Shown here in pieces: positions 1 through 9,800 of a DNA stretch of 64,000 nt (its first letter is position 1; each line of letters starts with the position of its first letter). Under the pieces are notes generated by a model that saw only the letters and a program-made list of their open reading frames with translations, was not told the DNA's origin and made no database searches. A program made the translations under genes and the position numbers. The stretch covers positions 52,891 to 116,890 of the forward strand of contig CALDIF010000009.1 of NCBI GenBank assembly GCA_937901905.1, read 5' to 3'. The DNA is from an uncultured Porphyromonadaceae bacterium. GTDB lineage: Bacteria; Bacteroidota; Bacteroidia; Bacteroidales; Muribaculaceae.

Positions 1-356
1 TTCTTCACCGTAGTGAGCGAGTCGGGGATTTGCCAAAATATAATATACGCGACAATGACGGCACCGACAAGAGCCAACGCCACCATTGACCCCGTCTTGA
101 CCTTATCGGGCAATTCGGGCCACCACTCCACCTTGCCGGCTGTGCGCGAGGTGTTGCTGCGCGATTGCTCGCGTCGCTTGCCGGTGGTGTGACTGTGTTC
201 GCGCTCGGGTTGGCGAGGCGGCACGACTGTGTCTTCGGTTTCGCGTCCCGAGGTGTTCGATGTCGGCTGTTGTGCTACGAAGTTGGTAGACCCGCAGTTA
301 TAACACATGGTGCGGTTGTCTTCGTTTTGAAAACCGCATTGTTTGCACGTTTTCAT
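1..356 (-). CDS. Zinc-ribbon single-pass membrane protein, 3' part outside window
   Basis: This gene enters the window from the left edge, and about 118 N-terminal residues are visible. The protein starts MKTCKQCGFQNEDNRTMCYN, so it opens with two CxxC knuckles (C4/C7 and C18/C21) typical of a small zinc ribbon. A polar, Arg/Ser/Thr-rich linker follows, and then one strongly hydrophobic helix around residues 95-110. The rest lies beyond position 1. Proteins with this layout (zinc ribbon, disordered linker, one TM, extracytoplasmic domain) are common in Bacteroidetes and mostly uncharacterised, so I give no function. It is divergent from pldA and has its own TATCTTTG -7 box at 465-472, leaving a leader of roughly 100 nt. 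Confidence 0.75.
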   Translation of the reverse strand, partial: MKTCKQCGFQNEDNRTMCYNCGSTNFVAQQPTSNTSGRETEDTVVPPRQPEREHSHTTGKRREQSRSNTSRTAGKVEWWPELPDKVKTGSMVALALVGAVIVAYIIFWQIPDSLTTVK

Positions 357-464
357 ATCTTAATGAAGTGGTAGAAACCAAGTCGTTTACAGATAAATGA
401 ATTATCGGACAGCACCACAGTCGGTTGATAGGTCAACGCTTAAAACCGGGGGGCTATCTTGCTG

Positions 465-472
465 CAAAGATA
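465..472 (-). promoter_or_regulatory. Promoter -7 box for the zinc-ribbon gene
   Basis: Read on the minus strand this is TATCTTTG, matching the Bacteroidetes primary-sigma -7 consensus TAnnTTTG. The expected -33 TTTG about 19-20 bp upstream is not well matched, so the promoter may be weak or helped by a regulator. Confidence 0.5.
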
Positions 473-510
473 CAAAATTACTGTTACACCCTGCAGTACT
501 TATCACAAAA

Positions 511-542
511 TTTGCTGCAAAATGATTGATTTCTTAACTTTG
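511..542 (+). promoter_or_regulatory. Promoter of pldA, possibly leaderless
   Basis: TTTG at 511-514, a 20-bp spacer and TAACTTTG at 535-542 form a near-perfect Bacteroidetes promoter. The box ends only four bases before the ATG at 547, so transcription should begin at or next to the start codon. Confidence 0.7.
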
Positions 543-546
543 CAAC

Positions 547-1398
547 ATGAAAATAACTTTAGCCCGACATACAATACTATTGGTACTGCTGTTTGTCACC
601 GTCGTTTCACAAGCCCAAATCCTTGTACTCAAGGATGCCGAGCGGTACAGTGCCGACAGTATACGTCGCGAGTACGACAAGCTCCCTTACTTCGGTCTTT
701 ACAAGGATAATTATTTCTCGATAGGGACGACAATGGGAAGTAAGATAACCAAGTATAACAGCGACGTGAAGTTTCAACTGTCAATCGCCCAACGTCTCAC
801 CAAGAGCGTGTTGCCCTTCGACAGTTATCTGTATCTCTATTTCTCCGAGAAAACGTTGTGGAACGTTTTTGAGGAGTCGTTGCCGATGCACGACCTCAAT
901 TTCAATCCGGGTATCGGCCTGTCGCGATTAGTGATTATCAAGGGACGCGTTGTTGGCAAGATGTCCGTCATGCTTGAGCACGAGAGTAACGGTCGTGACG
1001 GTGATGCCTCGCGCTCATGGAACAAAATATCGTTTGCCGGTGCCGCTTTTATCGACCGCAACTTCATGGTTCACGGCAAATACTGGATTCCCATTGTCGA
1101 CGGTGAGAACAACCGCGACATTCTCAAGTATAGCGGCCTCTTTCAAACAGGGTTTCAAGTCATCAGCGATAACCGCCGTTGGGTGTTCAGTGTCAACTAC
1201 ACCAAGCGCAGTAATTGGAACCCGTTCTCGGGGAATATCCAACTCGACTTGGGTTTTCGCATTCATCGCTCAGCCAATCAATTCATCTTCATGCAATACT
1301 ACAACGGTTACGGCGAGTGTTTGCTTGATTACAACAAGTATCATTCGCGCCTGCGCGTAGGATTGTTAATTCGCCCGGAGTTGTTCAGCGACTTTTGA
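547..1398 (+). CDS. pldA: Outer membrane phospholipase A (OMPLA)
   Basis: Predicted outer-membrane phospholipase A1/A2 that hydrolyses phospholipids misplaced in the outer leaflet. Residues 1-24 form a signal peptide ending VVSQAQ. The rest alternates like a 12-strand barrel and ends in Phe, as outer-membrane barrels usually do. The catalytic block HESNGRDGDASRSWN is present: H145, S147 and N159 have the same spacing as the His142, Ser144 and Asn156 triad of the E. coli enzyme. The length of 283 residues fits the family (about 270-290). The start at 547 is required to keep the signal peptide, although the promoter -7 box ends at 542. It is a single-gene unit followed by a strong hairpin. Confidence 0.93.
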   Translation: MKITLARHTILLVLLFVTVVSQAQILVLKDAERYSADSIRREYDKLPYFGLYKDNYFSIGTTMGSKITKYNSDVKFQLSIAQRLTKSVLPFDSYLYLYFSEKTLWNVFEESLPMHDLNFNPGIGLSRLVIIKGRVVGKMSVMLEHESNGRDGDASRSWNKISFAGAAFIDRNFMVHGKYWIPIVDGENNRDILKYSGLFQTGFQVISDNRRWVFSVNYTKRSNWNPFSGNIQLDLGFRIHRSANQFIFMQYYNGYGECLLDYNKYHSRLRVGLLIRPELFSDF

Positions 1399-1425
1399 CA
1401 TCACCGCTATACGTGTCAATAATGC

Positions 1426-1469
1426 ATCAAAAGAGCCTTGAGATTTATAATGCTCAAGGCTCTTTTGAT
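1426..1469 (+). terminator. Hairpin terminator after pldA
   Basis: Perfect 17-bp inverted repeat (1426-1442 and 1453-1469) around a 10-nt loop. The stem starts ATCAAAAGAGCC and ends GGCTCTTTTGAT, so it carries a T-rich side in both directions. It lies between convergent pldA and the 10-gene minus-strand operon and can serve both. Confidence 0.85.
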
Positions 1470-1641
1470 AACAAGGCGTGTCAATGGTTTCAGGACATTT
1501 ACTTGAACACCATTACTCGAATAGACCTACACCAATGTTCAATCTCCGGTCGTGTTGTGAACTTTGTCCACGACACCGCTGATGCTGACGATGGAGGCGA
1601 TTGACGAGCGTTATTACAAGAGATTGCGAGTATTGTCGTGT

Positions 1642-1830
1642 TTATCCTACGAGAGTTAGCCCGGCACGAACGATACCGATAATGCCGAACAGAACCAGCA
1701 CCACACCAACAATGTTCAGCCCCAAGCGGATATTGCTGCGCACCTTGTGGCTACCCTGAGTAATCCATGACGGCACCACGCGCCACAATAACCACCCCAC
1801 CACAATATAAACAATAGAAGATACCATCAC
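1642..1830 (-). CDS. Two-TM miniprotein, last gene of the tubulin/actin-like operon
   Basis: A 62-residue protein made almost entirely of two hydrophobic helices (about residues 3-20 and 38-58) joined by a short basic loop. It begins 16 nt after the stop of the trypsin-like protease on the same strand and ends before the bidirectional hairpin, so it looks like the distal member of the same transcript. I recognise no family. The two-TM hairpin topology and its position suggest a small membrane partner of the locus. It could still be a chance reading frame, since short hydrophobic frames are hard to prove from one genome. Confidence 0.55.
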   Translation of the reverse strand: MMVSSIVYIVVGWLLWRVVPSWITQGSHKVRSNIRLGLNIVGVVLVLFGIIGIVRAGLTLVG

Positions 1831-1846
1831 TACACCGTTTTCGGAT

Positions 1847-2923
1847 TTAACGCATGCTTTCGGCCTTGTCCATCAGTACGCGTAGGTATTTCACTTTTGC
1901 TCCTATGTTATAATTCCCGCTAAATCTATAGCCCGCTCTATTGATAGCGATGAGATTGCCTTCTTCGTCCATGACAGGACTACCGCTTGAACCGGGCAAT
2001 ATGGGTATACTATACATCAAGTCATCGTCGTCGATTTTTTGTATTCGCCCATCGTTGCGCTGGTTCTCAATGCCATGCGCCGTCTCTGCCAACTGTTCTC
2101 CATAATTGAACCCAATGCTATATACAGCGTCACCCTTGAATATCTCAACCGTGCTGTCTTCATCGGGCACATCGAATACATAACAATCTTCCGGTGTTTT
2201 CTTGTTGTTGGCTTGCAGTATGGCGACATCGTGTTCTATATCTGCAACCACAGTGCTTAGATTTGTCAAATCAGATGTTCCCGAGAAACGATTACCATTA
2301 AGCACATAACCGATAAATAACGGTACAAACGTTAAGTTCGGTTCTACGTTTAACGTGGATTGGAGTAAACTTTTTGTGTAAGCGATTTCTTTGAGTTGCT
2401 CATCTATTGAGGCATGCTCATTGATTGCCGCGCGCAGTTGTGAGCGAGTTGAACTGCCATAGGCATTAATGTGCGCATCGGTTTTTGCTGTTTCCAAATC
2501 TATGCGATCCTCTTCAAGTGACGCTAATAATGCGTTTACAAACACTTTCCAGTGCTGTTGAATGTTGGCGACTTGTGACGCGAGCGGTTCTCCGGTGACG
2601 TGAGCGTTGGTAGCGACAAAGCCGTCTTCCGAGATGAAAAAACCGGTGCCTGACCAGCCTCTGATAGGAATTGAATCGCGGTTGTCTGTAATTACGAAAT
2701 CAGGCTCGTCTGCCTCGGGGTTGTCAACATAAACCGCAAACCCAAACTCTTTGACTACCTTGCCGAAGTCAAGTGCGTAGTATCCGGCGGCTTCGATTAA
2801 CACTACACCCGAGTCCATGTCGGCATCGCTGACAACAGGTGGGTTGTTGCCTCCGCCACAACTTGTGAGAACACTCATGGCAATTAAGGCAGATGATAGG
2901 AGAATTGAATAATTTGTTTTCAT
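1847..2923 (-). CDS. Trypsin-like serine protease lipoprotein with helical insertion
   Basis: Predicted periplasmic or outer-membrane lipoprotein with a chymotrypsin-fold protease domain. The chosen start gives MKTNYSILL and a lipobox VLTSC with Cys22. An upstream in-frame ATG at 2971 overlaps the previous stop as ATGA and would add 16 residues before the signal peptide, so it is the alternative start. The catalytic triad is readable: His110 in GFVATNAHV, Asp232 in IEHDVAILQ and Ser313 in PGSSGSPV. His and Asp are about 120 residues apart, against about 30 in HtrA proteases. The extra segment (about 112-205) is charged and probably helical. There is no PDZ domain. As ninth gene of the operon it may process or anchor a component of the machine. 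Confidence 0.88.
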   Translation of the reverse strand: MKTNYSILLSSALIAMSVLTSCGGGNNPPVVSDADMDSGVVLIEAAGYYALDFGKVVKEFGFAVYVDNPEADEPDFVITDNRDSIPIRGWSGTGFFISEDGFVATNAHVTGEPLASQVANIQQHWKVFVNALLASLEEDRIDLETAKTDAHINAYGSSTRSQLRAAINEHASIDEQLKEIAYTKSLLQSTLNVEPNLTFVPLFIGYVLNGNRFSGTSDLTNLSTVVADIEHDVAILQANNKKTPEDCYVFDVPDEDSTVEIFKGDAVYSIGFNYGEQLAETAHGIENQRNDGRIQKIDDDDLMYSIPILPGSSGSPVMDEEGNLIAINRAGYRFSGNYNIGAKVKYLRVLMDKAESMR

Positions 2924-2967
2924 AATTGTATAGACGAATATTGTTTGTTTTAAAATGAGATTGTTAA

Positions 2968-3666
2968 TCACTCAACAACGTGTGAACATGTGAGAAAACA
3001 ACTCAAACACATCATAATGACGGCAAATAGAGTGGCATACTTGACAAAAATGTCGCTGCAACCGTTCTTGCGAGCGGTAATGCCGTCTTTTGCTTTCTCA
3101 ATAACCTTGGTCGCGTTAATGATAGCCGTTTCAGTAGCTTTATTTGATGCGACTACATCGCGATTAACCTTCCTCAAGAGAGAAATGGCATCACGCACTT
3201 TAAGCAATGTTTTGCTGTACTCACCTGCAATTTTTTCCCCGGTCTCTTTAAGCAAATCGGGTAATTGATTGAGTATCAGCAACTGTTGAGTGACTTCAGG
3301 CATCAAATCCAAGTGTTCGTTGATGTATTTTACCTGGTCACTCATCAGTGTGTCAAGTGAGCCTAATTGTACGGCCATGGCATTGCTCATGCCCTTAATG
3401 TTCCTTCGGACATTGTCACGCAGGTCATCAAGTGCTTGTCTCATTGTGTCATCAACAGCAACGACGCTCGCGAGAATTGCGTCTTGGCGAAGTCTTATTT
3501 CTTGCGGTCCGTTGGTGCGCAGTCCGGCAACCCCTTCAATGGAATTGACTTGTCGGGTTAATTCATCAAGTTTGGCAAGCATCTGCGTGAGCGTGTCAAG
3601 ATAATTCTCGACACGTGTCATGTAGTCCAAGAACCGTTTGGTTTGTCTGTCTTCTTGTTCTGTCAT
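2968..3666 (-). CDS. Coiled-coil protein with C-terminal membrane anchor
   Basis: A 232-residue protein with no recognised family. Residues 1-200 are long amphipathic, probably coiled-coil helices with many heptad-like Leu/Ile/Met positions. A single TM helix lies near residues 209-227 and only a few residues follow it, which gives a tail-anchored topology with the coil in the cytoplasm. It starts one base after the stop of the next coiled-coil gene upstream and its stop overlaps an ATG upstream of the protease, so the genes are tightly coupled. The layout resembles membrane tethers for cytoskeletal filaments or chemoreceptor-like coils; this is inference from architecture only. Confidence 0.85.
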   Translation of the reverse strand: MTEQEDRQTKRFLDYMTRVENYLDTLTQMLAKLDELTRQVNSIEGVAGLRTNGPQEIRLRQDAILASVVAVDDTMRQALDDLRDNVRRNIKGMSNAMAVQLGSLDTLMSDQVKYINEHLDLMPEVTQQLLILNQLPDLLKETGEKIAGEYSKTLLKVRDAISLLRKVNRDVVASNKATETAIINATKVIEKAKDGITARKNGCSDIFVKYATLFAVIMMCLSCFLTCSHVVE

Positions 3667-3667
3667 A

Positions 3668-4867
3668 TCAAAGTATTGTGAATTTTTTTACATATAGGCA
3701 TTGACCCGTACTCCGGTCATAAATTTCGTAACGGTAGGACCCCGCTTGCCAATGCCCCGGTGTTGGACTGCCCCATCCTGTTAAGTCATATGTGTTTTCG
3801 CCTTCCGATACCTCTAAATTTCCGAAAAACGAATATCCGTCGCTCGAACCGTCCCCTGTGCTAAGCCCTGTCGGGGTAATGAATTTTACGGCAAGTTGCT
3901 TGTTCGCGCCGTCCTTGATACCGTAGTAGGATATTACAGCAAAAATGTAAGTCGTGTTCCTGCTGTAAATGGTAGCTCCTATACTTTCTCCCTGATTGTA
4001 CATTCTCACACCGGTAATGATAAACGGCATTTTGTCACCTATGGCTGATAGGGTAGACGTGAGTTCATTAATGCTGTTTTGCATATCGGCCATGTGGGAT
4101 TCAGTGTTGTGTTCGATAGAATCGGCGAGAGAGTGCGCGTGTTGTGCTTCCATTTCCAAGTTATTAATCCTATCATTTAACTCAAATTCAGTTTCATTGA
4201 AAAGCAGGGTAGTATTTATAAGTCCCAACCCACTTGAACAGAGAAGCAACACAGTCAAAATCACTTGCCAAACGCTTGTGCGCGACTTTCGTGTCTCTTT
4301 GAGGTCAACAAGGATGTCATTCACGGCATCACCGTTTTGTTTTAACGATTTTGAAAGTTGTAGGTTGCTCTCAATGGCTTCGGTACTGCTCTGCAGAATA
4401 TTATCGTTTGAGTCAACAACGGTTTGGTTTTGTTGCTCGCACATTACGACGACTGCCTCCGAAAATGAAGCGATTTCTTTCCCGAGATTTTGCAATGAAG
4501 CCAACTGCTCTACGACATCGGCAAATCGGTTCGACGCGTCTGTGAGGCGTTGTGTCTGTTTAGGCAGCATCGCATCTATCGCTTTGACTTGTGCCCTCAT
4601 CGTGTCTTGTAACCGAGACATTAATGATGATGTCTCAATCTTTAATTCACCTATGGCTGTGTGAGTAACATCATCAAGTTCGGTAACAATGGTCGTGAGA
4701 GCCTGTTGCGAGGATAGGGCTTCTTCGCGATAGGTAGCATAGTCGATGGCTGCGACGGACAACGAGCGCATTGACGACAGTTGTTGCTCAAGATATGCAC
4801 ACAACCGTTCAAGGCGGTCTATCTTGCTGTCCATGGCACTCACGTAGTTATCATAATCCTTATCCAT
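3668..4867 (-). CDS. Coiled-coil membrane protein with C-terminal beta domain
   Basis: A 399-residue protein with three parts: an N-terminal helical coiled coil (about 1-195), one TM helix (about 199-221), and after a short second coil (about 225-280) a beta-rich domain (about 285-399). That domain contains the pattern GHWQAGSYRYEIYD followed by a Phe-Thr-Ile end, a motif often seen at the end of extracytoplasmic Ig-like domains in Bacteroidetes. The first coil is probably cytoplasmic and the beta domain periplasmic. No enzyme motif is seen. It would link the cytoplasmic NTPases of the operon to the periplasm. Two nucleotides or fewer separate it from both neighbours. Confidence 0.87.
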   Translation of the reverse strand: MDKDYDNYVSAMDSKIDRLERLCAYLEQQLSSMRSLSVAAIDYATYREEALSSQQALTTIVTELDDVTHTAIGELKIETSSLMSRLQDTMRAQVKAIDAMLPKQTQRLTDASNRFADVVEQLASLQNLGKEIASFSEAVVVMCEQQNQTVVDSNDNILQSSTEAIESNLQLSKSLKQNGDAVNDILVDLKETRKSRTSVWQVILTVLLLCSSGLGLINTTLLFNETEFELNDRINNLEMEAQHAHSLADSIEHNTESHMADMQNSINELTSTLSAIGDKMPFIITGVRMYNQGESIGATIYSRNTTYIFAVISYYGIKDGANKQLAVKFITPTGLSTGDGSSDGYSFFGNLEVSEGENTYDLTGWGSPTPGHWQAGSYRYEIYDRSTGQCLYVKKFTIL

Positions 4868-4868
4868 G

Positions 4869-5603
4869 TCAGGAAATCTTTATCTTGACTTTGCGTTGAA
4901 TGATCCACTCTCCGTCTTGCTTGACGGCAATGCCGGGTTCAAGGGTGTCGATGCGACTGCAACTGTCACCGATTGATGTGATTTCACAAATACCCAGTGC
5001 CGTGTGTCGGTTGCCTATATATCGTGGGGTGTATATCCCATTGATAACATCAAATGTAGCGTGAGTGGTATTACCGGCATCGGTTGTGATGCGGAACAAA
5101 GAACGCTCTGTTTGTATCGCTGTTATTTTGCTGAAACCGAGTGTCGCGGCATTAGGTTCGCCATAATATATCATTGAAGGAATATCACGTGTGGGCAGAC
5201 AACGCGATGCATACTCTTCTGCCCGTGTTCGCTCGCTTGACAATAAGTCTTGCATTTGTTCAAGTTGTGACTGTTTATCGTCCAATGCGTTGCACTTGAC
5301 TTGTAACTCGCTCTCCAACGACTTTATTTGTTGCTGAGCCTCTGTGAGGGTCAGCAGCAGTTGGTCTGTCTTTGTTCGCAGTTCTCGTTCGTTTGTTTCA
5401 GACTGTCGGAGTTCACGTTGTAATGCTGCGAGTTGTAATTCGTTCTCGCAGCTGCTTGTGGTGGGCTCGTAGACGGTCAAGTGACGTCTGCGAGCCCACC
5501 ACAGTGACGCTTTGTCGGTCATAGTTGCGAGCATTGTCATGAACTTGCTGACGTACAATGCTATCGTCTCCCCAATTCCGGCTGAAATGTCAGGCTTGCT
5601 CAT
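4869..5603 (-). CDS. Coiled-coil protein sharing a C-terminal domain with its upstream neighbour
   Basis: A 244-residue protein. Residues 1-40 contain an amphipathic, partly hydrophobic helix ending in WWARRRH, which may lie on the membrane; there is no clear TM segment. Residues about 55-135 form a Gln/Glu/Leu-rich coiled coil. The last 100 residues form a beta-rich domain ending GIAVKQDGEWIIQRKVKI, which matches the end of the next protein upstream (GTVDKQGEDWVVTTPMTV) in spacing and pattern. Its start codon overlaps that gene's stop by one base (TGATG), so translation is coupled. Function unknown; the shared domain suggests that both proteins bind the same partner. Confidence 0.85.
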   Translation of the reverse strand: MSKPDISAGIGETIALYVSKFMTMLATMTDKASLWWARRRHLTVYEPTTSSCENELQLAALQRELRQSETNERELRTKTDQLLLTLTEAQQQIKSLESELQVKCNALDDKQSQLEQMQDLLSSERTRAEEYASRCLPTRDIPSMIYYGEPNAATLGFSKITAIQTERSLFRITTDAGNTTHATFDVINGIYTPRYIGNRHTALGICEITSIGDSCSRIDTLEPGIAVKQDGEWIIQRKVKIKIS

Positions 5604-6868
5604 CAGGTAAATATCACAGTCATGGGTGTTGTCACTACCCAGTCTTCGCCTTGCTTGTCAACAGTGCCCGGTGATACCATTGACACCCTTTGCGGGTTGG
5701 CGACCTCGCTTATAACCGTAATGACTTCTGCCGGCAGGTATGTGCGACGTTCGCTGACAATCTTGCTCTCAAACCCGGTAACCCAGTTACTCGCAAAAAC
5801 AAGTTTGCCGCAGGTTGCCGACGGGCTTGTTTGAATGGCAAAAATTCTCTTGCCGTTATTCGGACCGATAATCAACCGTTTGCGATTGCTCGCGTCAACA
5901 CTTGCAAATAATATAGTGTCATCATGCGAGAGTTCTTCGGCAACCTGCGAGTGTTGCCCCTGCACTTCGTGTGCATGGTCGGCAACATGCGAAGTGTCAG
6001 ATTCTACCTTGGGTTGCTGCATCTGTAAGGTAAGTTCGCTAATGCGATTCCTCATGGCAACGATGTTGCTTTCCAATTGATCACAGCGGGCTGAGAGAGA
6101 AACAACGACACCTTGCAGTTTGTTGATGTTCTCATACAAAGCATTGATGTGAGCGTTGTGGTGGTCTACCTCGGGCGTTTGTGCCGCCTGCAATGGCATT
6201 GCTTGAGGAACGGTGTTTTCGGTTTGCCGGGCGTTCTCGTCATCGTCATGCTTGTATGAGGCATATAATTGATACAACAGATAACTGATTGCGGCACAAA
6301 ATATTGAGGCAAGCACCACAATAACTGCGATGAGCCACCACGGCCATGAGTTTTGGTTCGGGTCGTCAGTGTTTCCTTGTGTTGCTGCATCGGTATCGAC
6401 TACTTGTGCACTTAGGGCAGCAACGTTTTTATTGTTACTTGCTTGATTTGCCTCGGTTCCTGTCTCGGTCGTTTCGTCAACAAATGATGAGATAAAGGCA
6501 TCCGAGATTTCAACTAACTTTTTATAGTGCGCGCTAAGGCTGTCAACCACGGCATCACCCTTGCAAACATCCAGGTGCGCTCCGTATTGAAGCAAAAATA
6601 CCTTGGTCTTGTAATCATTGATGTGCGACGTAGAACTATCTAACGCTGCATAAAGTAGTGTGTCATTATATTCCTTGAGCCATTGACGATTGTTTTTTAA
6701 GTCATCTACCAATTGCTTGGTTTTTGTCTTAAAAATATCAATAGTGTTTGCGTCAGGCTGACGTTCGGTGTGAAACCGACTGTCAGGCCCACCGCCCCCC
6801 TGGGCTCGGGTGACCCCGAGCCCGAGAGGCAATAGCATGAGTATTAATAAGAGTAACCTTCTCATCAT
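5603..6868 (-). CDS. Membrane-spanning coiled-coil protein with signal peptide and cytoplasmic C-terminal domain
   Basis: A 421-residue protein. Residues 1-22 look like a signal peptide (LLLLILMLLPLGLG, then RAQ). A helical region of about 140 residues follows and is probably periplasmic. Then come one TM helix at about 176-200 (WPWWLIAVIVVLASIF), a coiled coil at about 230-295, and a beta-rich C-terminal domain at about 320-421 shared with the next gene. The implied topology puts the shared domain and the coil in the cytoplasm, near the tubulin- and actin-like proteins. Its start overlaps the stop of the 1150-residue gene by four bases (ATGA). No known family is recognised. Confidence 0.87.
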   Translation of the reverse strand: MMRRLLLLILMLLPLGLGVTRAQGGGGPDSRFHTERQPDANTIDIFKTKTKQLVDDLKNNRQWLKEYNDTLLYAALDSSTSHINDYKTKVFLLQYGAHLDVCKGDAVVDSLSAHYKKLVEISDAFISSFVDETTETGTEANQASNNKNVAALSAQVVDTDAATQGNTDDPNQNSWPWWLIAVIVVLASIFCAAISYLLYQLYASYKHDDDENARQTENTVPQAMPLQAAQTPEVDHHNAHINALYENINKLQGVVVSLSARCDQLESNIVAMRNRISELTLQMQQPKVESDTSHVADHAHEVQGQHSQVAEELSHDDTILFASVDASNRKRLIIGPNNGKRIFAIQTSPSATCGKLVFASNWVTGFESKIVSERRTYLPAEVITVISEVANPQRVSMVSPGTVDKQGEDWVVTTPMTVIFT

Positions 6869-9800
6869 TTTATAAGTTTGCGAGCAAGTTCGGTGATTAA
6901 CGATGTAATATGATAGAAGAACAACGTGTCTTCAATAGGCTCATGGGTATTGAGTTTATTGATAAATGCTAAAGCATTGCGTGTGTTGGAGGAAACACTG
7001 CGAGTGAACAAACAGCGCATTTGCTCAAGGTCATTCGAATTTACCGTACCGAATGTCGCGGACACGTTGAGTTTTTTAGCAAGGGTGTAGAATGCATCGG
7101 TAAAGCGTTTAACAAGCACTTCAAGACCGTTCCATTCTTTGTCGGTCAAGTCGCTGAACTCGCGTGAGCGACCATCTTTCTTCAAGAAGTCGTCAGCCGA
7201 TGTCCCCAGCAGCGCATCATTCATCTGCTGTACTTCAACGGGTGTCGGCGGTGTAGTGGTCAACAATCCTCCCTTACAAGTCGCCTCCTTAGGCTGATGC
7301 GCGTCAATCACTATCTTGAGATCCTCGTGAGAATAGGGATGACCGCTAACAAGTTCAAACATCTCTTTGGTGTAAGTTGAGATTGCCGACAGACCCGCTG
7401 CCGATGATGCGCCGAGCACTTGCAATAACTTTGAACCATTGCCGCTGAATGCTATAGTTTGGGGCTCTTGAACGTTTGTGCAGCCACTCTTGCGCTTGGC
7501 TTCGTAGAATAATGCCATGTAGAACATGATAGCACTATAGAACACAAGGACTATGGTCTTGGCACCGGTGTCGTTACTCAGCATCTTGATAAAGTCGAGG
7601 TTGCCCGATACCTTCTTGTTGATGACATCGGGATTTTCCTTTAGACTAAATAAGAGTGAGAGGAAATCGGTGCTGCGTTCGGTGTCTTTAAGAACCTTGG
7701 CAATAGAATTTAATCCGTTAGCAGACAATATTTCGTCGAAAATCGGTGCATATTTGCGGACAAAACCGTTATTGCCGATGTCGCCTGCGGTGAACCCGTC
7801 ACCGAGCACCGAGTTTGCTGCAAACCGGAAGGACGTGATTAATGCCGGATTGGCATTGGAATCAAAGATGAAAGCATCACTTGTTCCACCTCCAATATCA
7901 ATAGTCAGCACATCAACTGCCGTACCTATTTTCGCCTTGTAGTGAGCATAAGGTGCAATGGACTCGGGCATGGATTTGAGATTGGCTGTAATGACGTTTG
8001 TGTCACTATTGATATGACGGCTGAACAAATCTTGCCATATCCTGTCAATCATTGTTATGGTGTTGGTCGGCATGCTCGTCGGGTAGAACCACGTGATGTG
8101 TGTCGCGCTCACATCACCTTGTTCCATGACAACCTTGTTACGCATCAATATCATCAGGCTGCTCAAGTAACATTCAACCATGTGGGAGATGTCGGTGTTG
8201 GTCGACCACTTGAGGTCACTCTCGGTCTTATTATATCGTTTCTCGGCAAGCGAACCGTAGTAGAACGGAATGTTACCCATCAAATATGATGCAAATGGAG
8301 TACTCCAATTGGTGGTCGCCTTGTAAGTCAACAATGTCCTTAACGGGAAATGTGGGCTGCCTTGTACGCCTAATGAGGTCGGCACACATGACCACTTGAT
8401 TGCAGCATCATAATCGGCATCGGTTGATGCCTCCGTGTTGAGCAATGCCAGTTGCCTGTTTCCTGGCTCGATATCTAAGGCTTTGGGTTTGCAATTATTA
8501 CCGACATAGTATTCGATGTGTGTATTGGTCGTACCGAAGTCAACGGCAAAGTGGAACACTTGCTTCGCCTGTGTCCCTGTTGCCCATGACGGGACTGCAA
8601 CGCATGAAATATCCCCCTGACGGATAACGATAACCTCAATATCATTGCTGTATGCACTCATGGGTGCTGTGACATCAAGAGGGTCAATCGGGTTTCCATT
8701 CCCGTCGCTATTGCGGTCAATGGGACCGAGCGTGGGTCGCACAATATCACCGTTCACGTCAAGGCAATCGAAACTCGGTTTCCATGCCTGATCGTTGCTC
8801 ATCAGGGCAACGCGGTAGTTGGGAGTAGTGCCGACACCGAACTTTGTGCGAGGAAACACGACAGCCGTGAAGTCATGATAGACGATACTGCCATTTCGCT
8901 CGTCAAGAATGTTGGCCTCCATGTACAGCCGCTCTAACGGTAACACGTTGTCCGAGGGTGTGCCATTGCCACGCACCGGAATTTTCAGCACAACCTTGAC
9001 TGTGATGCCGCCACCGGGAGCGGTGTTGACGGTCAACTTGATGTTGCTCTTCAAATCATTAACAGTGAAATACTTGAAAAACAGTGGTTTGACAGGGAGT
9101 AAGAAGCCGTTGTTACCCGAAGTGTTGTCTACCAAATTGCCGTCAAAGAAGTCGTCGGTTATCTTGCTGCATCGCACAATTGTGTCTTCAAGAAAATCGG
9201 TCATGACGAGGTAAGGATAGTTCGCACCGTCATCAGGCAACGTTCGCTTGTCCATGGGAATGGGGGCACCGTCGTGGTAGCGTGGCTTTATCGGCACCTG
9301 CGTCTGCGAATTCCATTCGGCTGTGGTGTACTTCCAATGTCGGGCAAACGTCGTGCAAGGCAATACCAAAGGCACCTTTTTGAGTGGTTTTGCACTTCTC
9401 AAAGCGAAACCGCTCACTTTGCCATAGTCAACCGGAAGACCCATGCGCAGTTGTGTTCCCAATATATCTACGGGCACAGCCCCTGCTCCGTCAACCGATA
9501 ATAAGGCGTAATCGTTATTGAACGACGCAGCATTCAGGTTGCGAATTTGTTGTTGGATATCAAGTGGGAGATGTTGGAAGCAATTATCCAAATAGATATT
9601 AACATCGTCAAAGTCCGTGCCGAACGTTGGCATGGCGGCACGCAAAGCGTAGAACCACACAATGAAATTGCGATCACGTTGATACAACGGTACAAAGTCG
9701 TGAACATCATTTGACAAAGCGTCGCGCCGCCCTTCAAAACGAATGTTACCCGCCAAGAAACTATGGTCATTGGAGGTAGTGAAGAATAAACTGCATGGTG

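Noticed and set aside
1395..1604. Small plus-strand open frame after pldA
   Set aside because: It spans the terminator hairpin and has no coding signature.
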